Both the position numbers and the translations under genes were made by a program. From NCBI GenBank assembly GCA_964575225.1, contig CAZNQW010000228.1:1-6268 (forward strand): 6,268 bases of DNA. The letters are read 5' to 3'. The DNA is from CAZNQW01 sp964575225. GTDB taxonomy: Bacteria > Chloroflexota > Anaerolineae > JAAYZQ01. Positions within the stretch are counted from its first letter, which is position 1; each line of letters opens with the position of its first letter. The notes under the pieces were generated by a model that was not told the DNA's origin, searched no databases, and worked only from the letters and a program-made list of their open reading frames with translations. Shown in pieces: positions 1 to 6,268 of this stretch.

Positions 1-51
1 ATGCCTATCTGCTTTGCTCTCTATTCGGTTCGTAAGGTGCGAAATTCAGGC

Positions 52-1827
52 TTAGCCGCGAACCTCCTCGTCCAGGACCCGGGCTTGGTGCTGAAGATCC
101 CACATGCGGCGATAGAGCCCGCCCATCTGCATCAAATCCAGATGGGAACCCCTTTCCACCACCCGACCGGCGCGCAGCACCAGGATCTCGTCGACCCCTT
201 CCAGGCCCACCAACCGATGGCTGATGATCAACGCCGTCCGGCCCTCCACCAGCCGATGGAGGGCATCCATCACATCCCGCTCGGTGAGGGCATCCAGGTT
301 GGACGTGGGCTCGTCGAGGATCAGAAGCGGCGCGTCCTGCAGAATCGCCCGGGCGATGGCCAGCCGCTGACGCTCGCCGCCGCTGAGGCGCAGGCCCTGC
401 TCGCCGATCCAGGTGTCGTACCCTTGGGGCAGGGCCGCCACAAAGGTTTGGAGCTGGGCCTGCCGAGCCGCGTCCACGATCTCATCTTCCGTGGCCTCGG
501 GCCGGGCCAGCGATAGGTTCTCGCGGATAGTGGCGTTGAACAGGTGGGTGTCCTGGGCCACCACCGCCATCGAGCGCCGCACCTCCTCGGGATCGAGCTC
601 CCGGACGTCGCGCCCGCCCAACAGGATCCGCCCTTCCTGGGCATCCCAAAAGCGGAGGAGCAAGCGCACCAACGTCGATTTGCCGGCGCCGCTGGGTCCC
701 ACCACCGCCACATGCTTGCCCACGAGCAGATCCAGGTCCAGGCCAGCCAGGGCTGGGGGCTCGCCCGGCCCATAGGCAAAGTGCAGCCCCTCCACCCGCA
801 GCGAACCCTCCGGCGACAGCGGTTCTGGGTCGGCAGGCGCGAGAACGGCAGGCACGGCGTCGCCGATCTCGAACAGCCTCCGGGCCGCCTCCAGACTCGT
901 CTCCAGGGTCTGGAAGGCCTGGGGAAGGGGCAATACGGCCTCGAAGCTGGCGATCACAGCCAGCACCAACACAGCCAAGCTCACCCCGCTCAGCGTCCCA
1001 GCATTCACCGCGGGGATGGCGACCACCAGCAGGGCTACGGTAGCCAGGTTCATGATTAGCCCGCTCAGCGCCCCGTGCAAGGCACTGATGCGCGTCATGC
1101 GCTCCTGCACAGCGCCCAGTTCCCGGCTCTGAGCCTGGACCCGCTCCAGATGGCGGCCCTCGTCGCCAAAGGCCAGGAGATCGGGCAGGCCCTGGATGCC
1201 GTCGACCAGCACCGTGTTTAACCCGGCGCGGATCTGAACCAGTCGCCGGCCCGGCTCGCGCCCGAGGGCCCGGGTGAGCAGGGGAAGCCCAATCCCCACC
1301 GCCGCCAGACACGCGACCTGAATCAGGGCCAGGCGGGGATCGAAATAGCCCATCAGCGCGGCAGTCAGACCAGTGGTCCACAGGGCCACCAGAGGGGGCG
1401 CCATGACGCGCAGGAAGAAATTCTCCAACACCTCCACGTCGGCCACGATCCGCGCCAGCAGGTCGCCGCTGCGATAGCCCAAAAGTCGCGCCGGGGCCAG
1501 GGGCTCCAACTTGCCATAGAACCAGACCCGCAGCCGCGCCAGAAGGCGAAAGGTGACGTCGTGGGCGGCAAGGCGCTCCAGGTAGCGAAAGACGCCGCGG
1601 GTGATGCCAAAGAAACGGACGCCGACGATGGCCACTTGCAGGTCGGCGATGGAGGGCTGGAGCGCGGCGATGGCGATCAGGTAGGCCGAGGTGGTCAACA
1701 GCGCGATGCCGCTGCCCACGGTCAAAAAGCCCAACAGCACTGCCAGGGCCATCGGCCTGGCAAAGGGGGCCGCCAGCCCGAGCAGGCGATGGAAGGGGCT
1801 GACCGGAGCGCTGCGCCGTTCGCTCAC
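52..1827 (-). CDS. cydC: ABC transporter CydC, cytochrome bd assembly
   Basis: This is the other half of the CydDC exporter, placed in the cytoplasmic membrane and required for cytochrome bd maturation. The 591-residue protein has a membrane domain (about 1-315) and an ATPase domain (about 343-580). CydC hallmarks are the TTSAYLIAIAA segment near 45-55 and the RYLERLAAHDVTFR stretch at 81-94. Its His89 aligns with E. coli CydC His85, which I recall as a reported heme contact. ATPase motifs are complete: Walker A GPSGAGKST at 377-385, Q-loop Gln425, LSGGE at 481-485, Walker B LLILDE at 501-506 with Glu506, D-loop NLD at 510-512 and switch His537. Both CydD and CydC thus appear to keep a Walker-B glutamate. 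The start is GTG, sharing four bases (GTGA) with the cydD stop, and GGAGG lies 6 bases upstream inside cydD, so translational coupling is likely. The gene ends in TAA 51 bases before the window edge. Confidence 0.93.
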   Translation of the reverse strand: MSERRSAPVSPFHRLLGLAAPFARPMALAVLLGFLTVGSGIALLTTSAYLIAIAALQPSIADLQVAIVGVRFFGITRGVFRYLERLAAHDVTFRLLARLRVWFYGKLEPLAPARLLGYRSGDLLARIVADVEVLENFFLRVMAPPLVALWTTGLTAALMGYFDPRLALIQVACLAAVGIGLPLLTRALGREPGRRLVQIRAGLNTVLVDGIQGLPDLLAFGDEGRHLERVQAQSRELGAVQERMTRISALHGALSGLIMNLATVALLVVAIPAVNAGTLSGVSLAVLVLAVIASFEAVLPLPQAFQTLETSLEAARRLFEIGDAVPAVLAPADPEPLSPEGSLRVEGLHFAYGPGEPPALAGLDLDLLVGKHVAVVGPSGAGKSTLVRLLLRFWDAQEGRILLGGRDVRELDPEEVRRSMAVVAQDTHLFNATIRENLSLARPEATEDEIVDAARQAQLQTFVAALPQGYDTWIGEQGLRLSGGERQRLAIARAILQDAPLLILDEPTSNLDALTERDVMDALHRLVEGRTALIISHRLVGLEGVDEILVLRAGRVVERGSHLDLMQMGGLYRRMWDLQHQARVLDEEVRG

Positions 1828-3602
1828 TCTCCGCCTCCGGCCTGTGGAGCCGCCCCATAGGCGGCCTGTTGGGCGGCCCCATACGCGTGAACCAATCGCC
1901 CGTACAGACCGCCCTGCTCCAGGAGGGCGGCGTGAGTCCCCTCTTCGCGCACCCGCCCTGCCTCCATGACGACGATCCGGTCAGCCCGCGCCACGGTGCC
2001 CAGCCGATGGGCAATGATCAGCGCGGTCCGCCCGGCCAACAGCCGATCGATGCTTTCGCCCAGCAGATCTTCGATCTCGGGATCGAGGTGGGCCGTGGCT
2101 TCGTCCAGGATGACCAGGGGAGCGTCTTTGAGAAAGGCCCGGGCCAGGGCAATGCGTTGCGCCTCGCCCCCGCTCAGGCGGGCGCCCCGCTCGCCGATGA
2201 CGGTGTCGTATCCCTGGGGCAACCCCGCCACAAAGTCCTCGGCGTGGGCCAGGCGAGCCGCCCCGATCACCTCCTCCATCCCTGCCTCGGGACGAGCCAG
2301 GCGGATGTTATCGGCCACGGTCCCGTGGAACAGGTAGGGCCGCTGGGGTAGCCAGGCTACCTGCGTCCGCCAGGCCGCAGCATCCATCTGCGACAGGGGC
2401 CGTCCGTCGACGGTGATGGCGCCTCGATCCGGTTCGAGGAAACGCAGCAGCAAATGGGCCACCGTCGACTTGCCGGCGCCGCTGGGCCCCACCAGGGCCA
2501 CCGTCTGGCCCGCCTTCAGTTCCAGGGAAAGGCCTTGCAGCGCCGGGCGGCGGCCGCCCTCGTAGGCATAGTGGACCTCGGCCAGTTGGATCTGGGAGCG
2601 AAAGAGGGGGGCCGCGTCGATGGCTGTCACGCCGGCGGGCGGACGGGCGGGCTCGATCTCGAGGACCTCAAAGATGCGCCGCGCCGCAGCGGCGCCCGTC
2701 ATGCCGGCGTGAAAGCGGGCGCCCAGCGTGCGCAGCGGCAGATAGAACTCGGGCGCCAACAACAGGACAAAAAAGGCCTCCTGAAAGGCCAGGTGGCCGT
2801 ACAACAACCGCAGGCCGATCTGCACCGCCACGACCGCCGTGCTGATCGTAGCCACCATCTCCAGCGCCAGCGCCGAGAGAAAGGTTACCCGCAACACGCC
2901 CATGGTCGTCTCCCGGAAGCGCTCGCTGACCTGAGCGATGGTCTGCACCTGCTCCCGACTGCGCCCCAAGAGCTTGAGGGTGGTCAGTCCCTGCAACACG
3001 TCCAGAAAATGGGCGCTCATGCGGCTCAGCGACGTCCACTGCCGCTGGGTCAGGGCCTCGGCGGCACTGCCGATCAGGATCATGAACAGGGGGATCAAAG
3101 GCGCTGTGAGCAACAGGACCAAGCCCGAGACCCAATCCAGGGGAAAGACAAAGGCGAGAACCGCCAGAGGCACCAGCGCCGCCAGCGCCAGTTGGGGGAG
3201 GTACTGACGGAAATAGGCATCCAGGGCCTCGACGCCCTCGACCAGGGTGTTGGTCAGCTCGCCGCTGCGCTCCTCGCGGCTGTAGGCCGGTCCCAATGCG
3301 ACAAGGTGGGCCGCCAAACGCTGGCGCAGCTCATCCTTGACCCTTGAGGCGATCTGGCCGGCCGAGACCTCGCTGCCCCAGACGAACCCGGCGCGCAGCA
3401 GGCTCAGGGCGACCACGCCCAGCAGCAAGGGGCCCGCATCCTTCAGAGTGGCCCCTGCCAAAAAGACCCGGTGGACGACCTGGCTCAGCAGCAGCGCCTG
3501 CCCCACCATCGCCACGCCGGCCAGGAATCCCAAGCCCACCGTGAGAATCAGGGCTGCCCGCGCCAACCAGGCCTGGCGCAACAACCGCCCGTCCAGCTTC
3601 AT
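1824..3602 (-). CDS. cydD: ABC transporter CydD, cytochrome bd assembly
   Basis: This is one half of the CydDC heterodimeric ABC exporter, required for assembly of cytochrome bd. In E. coli it has been linked to cysteine/glutathione export and, more recently, to heme transport; the substrate here is inferred from family only. The 592-residue protein has an N-terminal six-helix membrane domain (about 1-310) and a C-terminal ATPase domain (about 338-575). Visible motifs: Walker A GPSGAGKST at 372-380, Q-loop Gln420, signature LSGGE at 476-480, Walker B LVILDE at 496-501 with catalytic Glu501, D-loop HLD at 505-507 and switch His532. All are intact. The frame is open back to a TTG at 3662, but that codon sits in the tail of the terminator. 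I start at ATG 3602, which has GGGAGGG 5 bases upstream and gives MKLDGRLLRQ. The C-terminus ends in an Ala/Gln/Gly-rich tail with a YGAAQQA/YGAAPQA repeat. CydD rather than CydC is assigned by the first-helix sequence and gene order. Confidence 0.93.
   Translation of the reverse strand: MKLDGRLLRQAWLARAALILTVGLGFLAGVAMVGQALLLSQVVHRVFLAGATLKDAGPLLLGVVALSLLRAGFVWGSEVSAGQIASRVKDELRQRLAAHLVALGPAYSREERSGELTNTLVEGVEALDAYFRQYLPQLALAALVPLAVLAFVFPLDWVSGLVLLLTAPLIPLFMILIGSAAEALTQRQWTSLSRMSAHFLDVLQGLTTLKLLGRSREQVQTIAQVSERFRETTMGVLRVTFLSALALEMVATISTAVVAVQIGLRLLYGHLAFQEAFFVLLLAPEFYLPLRTLGARFHAGMTGAAAARRIFEVLEIEPARPPAGVTAIDAAPLFRSQIQLAEVHYAYEGGRRPALQGLSLELKAGQTVALVGPSGAGKSTVAHLLLRFLEPDRGAITVDGRPLSQMDAAAWRTQVAWLPQRPYLFHGTVADNIRLARPEAGMEEVIGAARLAHAEDFVAGLPQGYDTVIGERGARLSGGEAQRIALARAFLKDAPLVILDEATAHLDPEIEDLLGESIDRLLAGRTALIIAHRLGTVARADRIVVMEAGRVREEGTHAALLEQGGLYGRLVHAYGAAQQAAYGAAPQAGGGE
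1834..1838 (-). promoter_or_regulatory. Ribosome binding site for the GTG start of cydC
   Basis: GGAGG on the minus strand, 6 bases before the GTG at 1827 and inside the last codons of cydD. Together with the GTGA overlap it supports coupled translation of CydD and CydC, which must form a 1:1 heterodimer. Confidence 0.7.
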
Positions 3603-3607
3603 CGATG

Positions 3608-3614
3608 CCCTCCC
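3608..3614 (-). promoter_or_regulatory. Ribosome binding site deciding the cydD start
   Basis: GGGAGGG on the minus strand, 5 bases before ATG 3602. It supports this start over the in-frame TTG at 3662, which has no such site and lies in the terminator tail. Confidence 0.7.
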
Positions 3615-3628
3615 GATCGGTCCCCCCG

Positions 3629-3657
3629 ATTGTACTCCAATAGCCTGGGCGGAGCAA
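3629..3657 (-). promoter_or_regulatory. Candidate internal promoter for cydDC
   Basis: Just after the terminator, the minus strand has TTGCTC (3657-3652) and, after 17 bases, TACAAT (3634-3629). The -10 matches consensus at 5 of 6 positions, the -35 at only 3 of 6. A start near 3622 would leave a leader of about 20 bases containing the cydD ribosome binding site. The -35 overlaps the terminator's T-rich tail. Spacing is ideal, but the weak -35 keeps this tentative. Confidence 0.4.
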
Positions 3658-3688
3658 AACAAGGGCCCGGGGGCAAGACCCGGGCCCG
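3655..3688 (-). terminator. Intrinsic terminator-like hairpin between cydB and cydD
   Basis: On the minus strand GGGCCCGGG (3687-3679), a 7-base loop (TCTTGCC) and CCCGGGCCC (3671-3663) form a perfect nine-pair, all-GC stem, followed directly by a T-rich run TTGTTTTG. It begins about 26 bases after the cydB stop. This is the classical form of a Rho-independent terminator. Placed inside the operon it could end most cydAB transcripts, or stabilise their 3' ends while letting some polymerase through to cydDC. Confidence 0.75.
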
Positions 3689-3713
3689 ATTCCGATCCAT
3701 GGTTGCTTGAACG

Positions 3714-4727
3714 CTAATATTCCAGGACGTCCTCACGCCCGATCCGCTTACGAAAGACCCAATAGCTCCAGCCCTGGTAGAGGAGCACGACCGGCACAAA
3801 GATCGCGGCGACGATAGTCATCACCCGCAAGGTGTAGGGGCTGGACGACGCGTTATAGACCGTCAGGCTCCAGGCCGGATCGAGGCTGGAGACAAACACC
3901 CGCGGAAAGAGACCAAAGGCCAGGGCCAGGCCGGTCAGGAGGATGGTGAGCGCGGTCATGAGGAACCCCCAGCCATGTTTTCGCTGGCGGAGAAAATAGC
4001 CGACCGCCAGGAGCGCCGCGCCTGCGGCCACCGCCAGGAATCCCGACAGAATCCCCACCCTTTCGAACAGATCCGTCATCAGCGCGCTAGCCGCCAGAAA
4101 GGCCAGGACTACGACCACCGCCGGCACCCACAGCCGCCGGGCCATTTCATGAGCACGGTCGGCCAGTTTGTTCTTGGTCTTGAGGCTGAGGAACAGGGCG
4201 CCGTGCAGGGCAAAGAGCAGCACCGCCGAAACCCCACCCAACAAGGCGTAGGGATTCAAGAGGTTCCAAAAGCCGCCCACATAGTTCATCTGAGCGTCGA
4301 CCGGCACGCCGCGGAGGATATTTCCAAAGGCCACGCCCCACAGCAGGGCAGGCAGCAGGCTGCCGATAAAAATCATCCAATCCCACGCCTTACGCCAGGT
4401 CGGGTTGGGGTCTTTGCTGCGGAACTCGAAGGACACGCCCCGCCCGATCAGGGCCAGAAGGATCAATAGCAGGGGCAGGTAAAAGCCGCTGAACATGGTG
4501 GCATACCAATGGGGAAAGGCGGCAAAGATGGCCCCACCCGCAGCGACGAGCCACACCTCGTTCCCGTCCCAGTGGGGGCCGATGGTGTTGATGATCACCC
4601 GGCGGTCGGTGTCGTCCTTGCCCAAGAAGGGCAGCAGAATCCCAACCCCATAGTCAAACCCCTCGAGCAAAAAGAAACCGGTGAAGAGCACAGCGATCAG
4701 GGCAAACCAGACGGTGTTCAGATCCAT
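3714..4727 (-). CDS. cydB: Cytochrome bd quinol oxidase subunit II (CydB)
   Basis: This is the second integral membrane subunit of cytochrome bd, partner of CydA; it binds no heme in known structures of the E. coli type but supports the oxygen and proton routes. The 337-residue protein has family motifs in the right places: LEGFDYGVG at 21-29 with Asp25, GPHWDGNEVWL at 50-60 with Asp54 (the position of E. coli Asp58), then an AAGG stretch and a SGFY motif, and near the C-terminus a conserved NASSSPYTL stretch and a final hydrophobic helix (about 305-325) ending in YQGWSYWVF. Roughly eight or nine membrane segments are visible. It is somewhat shorter than E. coli CydB (379) but complete. The ATG has an AAGGAGG site 6 bases upstream, inside the 15-base gap after cydA, so translation with cydA is likely coordinated. 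The gene is followed at once by a strong terminator-like hairpin. No anomalies in reading frame. Confidence 0.97.
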   Translation of the reverse strand: MDLNTVWFALIAVLFTGFFLLEGFDYGVGILLPFLGKDDTDRRVIINTIGPHWDGNEVWLVAAGGAIFAAFPHWYATMFSGFYLPLLLILLALIGRGVSFEFRSKDPNPTWRKAWDWMIFIGSLLPALLWGVAFGNILRGVPVDAQMNYVGGFWNLLNPYALLGGVSAVLLFALHGALFLSLKTKNKLADRAHEMARRLWVPAVVVVLAFLAASALMTDLFERVGILSGFLAVAAGAALLAVGYFLRQRKHGWGFLMTALTILLTGLALAFGLFPRVFVSSLDPAWSLTVYNASSSPYTLRVMTIVAAIFVPVVLLYQGWSYWVFRKRIGREDVLEY

Positions 4728-4742
4728 GATGGGCCTCCTTTC

Positions 4743-6125
4743 CTACGCCGCTTCCTGGGGCGTGAGGACCTTGTCCGGCGCTGGGGCTTTTTCGTCCATG
4801 CCTTGGCGGGCAAATTTGGAGAGCAAGTAGACGTCGACCGCCATCAGCACGGCATAGACCAGCATAAAGGCCAGCAGCGAAAACAGGATCGTCCCGGCGC
4901 CCACCGTGGGCGAGAGGCCGTCCTGGGTTTTCATCAGCCCAAAGACGATCCAGGGCTGGCGTCCGGTCTCGGTCATCAGCCAGCCGCCGGTATTGGCCAG
5001 GTAGGGCAGCGGAATGGCCAGCGGAAACAGGCGGAGGAACCGCTTTTGCTTGTCCAGCGTCTTGCGCCAGATCCAAAAGACCGCCAGCAGGGCGATGAGC
5101 CCCATCACCGTCCCAAAGGTGACCATGCCCCGGAAGGACCAATAGCTGATCGCCACCGAGGGCACATAGTTGCCGGGGCCATAGGTCTGTTCGTATTCGG
5201 CCTGGATGTCGTTGATGCCCCGGATCTCACAGGTCAGGTTGTTGCAGGTGAGCAAGCTCATCACATAGGGCAGCTTGATGGCAAAGACTTCTCGGCGGTT
5301 TTCCTCGTCACTGATGGTGATCAGGGACAAGGCGGCGGGCTGCTCGGTTTCCCACAGCGCCTCGGCGGCCGCCAGCTTCATGGGTTGATTGTCCATCATC
5401 TTTTGCATCTGGGTGTGCCCCGCCCCACCCGCCAGCGCCGCGCCGACCAGGGCATAGACAGCCGCCATGCGGAAGGAGCGCTGCCAGGCCTCCCGGGGCC
5501 GGCTCTCTTTCCACAGATGAAAAGCGCTGATCCCCAGGACGAAAAAGCCGGCGGTGGTGATGCCCGAGAAAACGACGTGGGGGAACTGGAGCCACACATA
5601 CGAGTTGGTGACCAACGCGCCAAAGTCGTTCATCTCGGCCCGGCCGTTGTTGAGTACAAAGCCCACGGGCGACTGCATGAACGAGTTGGCGGTGAGAATC
5701 CAAAAGGCCGAGAGGTTGGATCCAAGGGCCACCAGCCAGATGGTCCCGGCGTGCAGGGCCTTGGGCAGTTTGTCCCACCCAAAGATCCAGATGCCCAAAA
5801 AGGTCGATTCGAGGAAAAAGGCCAGGAGCGCTTCGATGGCCAGCGGCGCCCCAAAAATGTCGCCCACAAAGCGGGAATACTCGGACCAGTTCATCCCAAA
5901 TTGGAACTCTTGGACAAGACCGGTCACCACACCGACGGCAAAGTTGATCAAAAAGAGCTTGCCCCAGAATTTGGTCATCTTTTTGTACACCTCGTCGCCG
6001 GTGCGGACGTACAGCGTTTCCATCACTGCGACGAGGATAGAGAGGCCCAAGGTGAGGGGCACAAAGAAAAAGTGATACACGGTGGTGAGGGCAAACTGCC
6101 ATCGCGCCAAACCTAAGGGATCCAT
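4743..6125 (-). CDS. cydA: Cytochrome bd quinol oxidase subunit I (CydA), short Q-loop type
   Basis: This is the heme-bearing subunit of cytochrome bd, a membrane oxidase that oxidises quinol and reduces O2 to water. The 460-residue protein carries the family's key residues, matched by eye to E. coli: His18 (heme d ligand His19), Glu98 and Glu106 (proton path Glu99/Glu107), His183 and Met334 (heme b558 ligands His186/Met393), Lys250 and Glu255 in the quinol-binding Q-loop (Lys252/Glu257), and Glu386 with Arg389 in the TETGRQPW motif (Glu445/Arg448). About nine hydrophobic segments are visible. E. coli CydA has 522 residues; the missing length lies in the Q-loop insert, so this is the short form. 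The frame is open back to a GTG at 6191, but I start at ATG 6125: an AGGAGGT site lies 7 bases upstream, the protein then begins MDPLGLARWQF as expected, and the GTG lies upstream of the predicted transcription start. Residues 294 and 299 are a Cys pair in the Q-loop region. It is first in the operon, 15 bases before cydB. Confidence 0.97.
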   Translation of the reverse strand: MDPLGLARWQFALTTVYHFFFVPLTLGLSILVAVMETLYVRTGDEVYKKMTKFWGKLFLINFAVGVVTGLVQEFQFGMNWSEYSRFVGDIFGAPLAIEALLAFFLESTFLGIWIFGWDKLPKALHAGTIWLVALGSNLSAFWILTANSFMQSPVGFVLNNGRAEMNDFGALVTNSYVWLQFPHVVFSGITTAGFFVLGISAFHLWKESRPREAWQRSFRMAAVYALVGAALAGGAGHTQMQKMMDNQPMKLAAAEALWETEQPAALSLITISDEENRREVFAIKLPYVMSLLTCNNLTCEIRGINDIQAEYEQTYGPGNYVPSVAISYWSFRGMVTFGTVMGLIALLAVFWIWRKTLDKQKRFLRLFPLAIPLPYLANTGGWLMTETGRQPWIVFGLMKTQDGLSPTVGAGTILFSLLAFMLVYAVLMAVDVYLLSKFARQGMDEKAPAPDKVLTPQEAA

Positions 6126-6132
6126 GGCCAAG

Positions 6133-6139
6133 ACCTCCT
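6133..6139 (-). promoter_or_regulatory. Ribosome binding site deciding the cydA start
   Basis: AGGAGGT on the minus strand, 7 bases before ATG 6125. It is a near-perfect anti-16S match and is the main reason for preferring this start over the upstream GTG at 6191. Confidence 0.85.
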
Positions 6140-6181
6140 CGACTCCAGCGTCTGATAAGAGATATGCGACAAGTCCAGTCA

Positions 6182-6210
6182 AGAATACCACACTCGTGTT
6201 TAGAAGTCAA
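6182..6210 (-). promoter_or_regulatory. Probable sigma70-type promoter of the cyd operon
   Basis: Reading the minus strand, TTGACT (6210-6205) is followed after exactly 17 bases by TATTCT (6187-6182), with a TG one base upstream of the -10 hexamer (extended -10). The -35 matches consensus at 5 of 6 positions and the -10 at 4 of 6. Transcription would start near 6175, giving a leader of about 50 bases before the cydA ATG. The hexamers and spacing are seen directly; activity is inferred. Confidence 0.65.
6190..6199. promoter_or_regulatory. Small palindrome between -35 and -10, possible operator
   Basis: ACAC-TC-GTGT is an inverted repeat with 4-base arms and a 2-base centre. It lies wholly inside the 17-base spacer of the predicted cydA promoter, where a bound repressor would block RNA polymerase. 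The arms are short and the site does not match the Rex or FNR/ArcA consensus as I know them, so this may be chance. Confidence 0.25.
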
Positions 6211-6224
6211 ACCAACAGAAACCA
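6209..6224 (-). repeat. Two TGGTTT direct repeats 10 bases apart next to the -35
   Basis: On the minus strand TGGTTT occurs at 6224-6219 and again at 6214-6209, exactly 10 bases apart (about one helical turn). The second copy shares two bases with the -35 hexamer. This geometry is common for activator half-sites, but no factor can be named. Confidence 0.3.
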
Positions 6225-6268
6225 CAAATCGAGGAGCCATCGACCTTTACAGACATTCACGTTCGCAC

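Noticed and set aside
1..51. Terminator or further gene after cydC
   Set aside because: No stem with a T-run and no convincing coding start is visible in these 51 bases; any terminator or next gene lies outside the window.
482..2014. 510-codon minus-strand frame overlapping cydC and the end of cydD
   Set aside because: It is an out-of-frame shadow: Arg/Gly/Pro-rich, no domain, while the other frame encodes complete ABC transporter motifs.
3599..3700. 33-codon frame between cydB and cydD as a possible CydX
   Set aside because: The product is hydrophilic and Arg/Pro/Gly-rich with no membrane helix, and the frame runs through the terminator hairpin.
4509..6116. 535-codon open frame on the plus strand antisense to cydA and cydB
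   Set aside because: Its product is rich in Gly, His, Gln, Asp and Lys with no recognisable domain, it lies antisense to two clearly real genes, and long stop-free antisense frames are expected in GC-rich DNA.
6154..6182. Second promoter from the other TTGACT at 6182-6177
   Set aside because: At 17 or 18 bases downstream the hexamers are CTTATC or TTATCA, poor -10 matches, and this -35 overlaps the -10 of the better promoter.
6126..6191. 22-residue N-terminal extension of CydA from GTG 6191
   Set aside because: The GTG lies upstream of the predicted transcription start, and the internal ATG has a near-perfect ribosome binding site and the usual family N-terminus.
5308..6240. 310-codon minus-strand frame beginning upstream of cydA
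   Set aside because: Its start lies upstream of the predicted promoter, it runs out of frame through cydA, and its sequence has no family resemblance.

Overview
The window carries one coherent locus on the minus strand: cydA-cydB-cydD-cydC. It encodes the two core subunits of a cytochrome bd quinol oxidase and the heterodimeric ABC transporter needed to assemble it. Every convincing gene reads right to left. Long open frames on the plus strand, and the alternative minus frames, are GC-driven shadows of these four genes.

Layout in transcription order: a short upstream region with a good sigma70-type promoter (about 6182-6210); cydA (6125-4743); a 15-base gap holding the cydB ribosome binding site; cydB (4727-3714); a 111-base spacer with a strong hairpin terminator followed by a candidate second promoter; cydD (3602-1824); and cydC (1827-52), which starts with GTG and overlaps the cydD stop by four bases. 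The last 51 bases after cydC hold no recognisable gene or terminator. Two gene starts (cydA, cydD) were placed downstream of the longest possible open frame, on ribosome-binding-site and family grounds.

How the genes work together: CydA and CydB form a membrane oxidase that takes electrons from quinol and reduces O2 to water with high affinity. CydD and CydC form an exporter-type ABC heterodimer, linked in other bacteria to thiol export and heme handling, and required for a functional oxidase. The terminator between cydB and cydD suggests that the oxidase genes may be expressed at a higher level than the transporter genes, or partly uncoupled from them.

Organism: a GC-rich bacterium. The cydABDC order, the short Q-loop CydA (460 residues) and the unfused CydD and CydC fit Actinobacteria, Chloroflexota or similar lineages. 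I lean to Chloroflexota from the general look of the proteins, but that is a weak guess. The system itself is well known and I see no undescribed machinery. The observations worth a second look are the terminator/promoter arrangement inside the operon, the structured cydA promoter, a cysteine pair in the CydA Q-loop, and a marked dependence of the Phe codon on the next codon.
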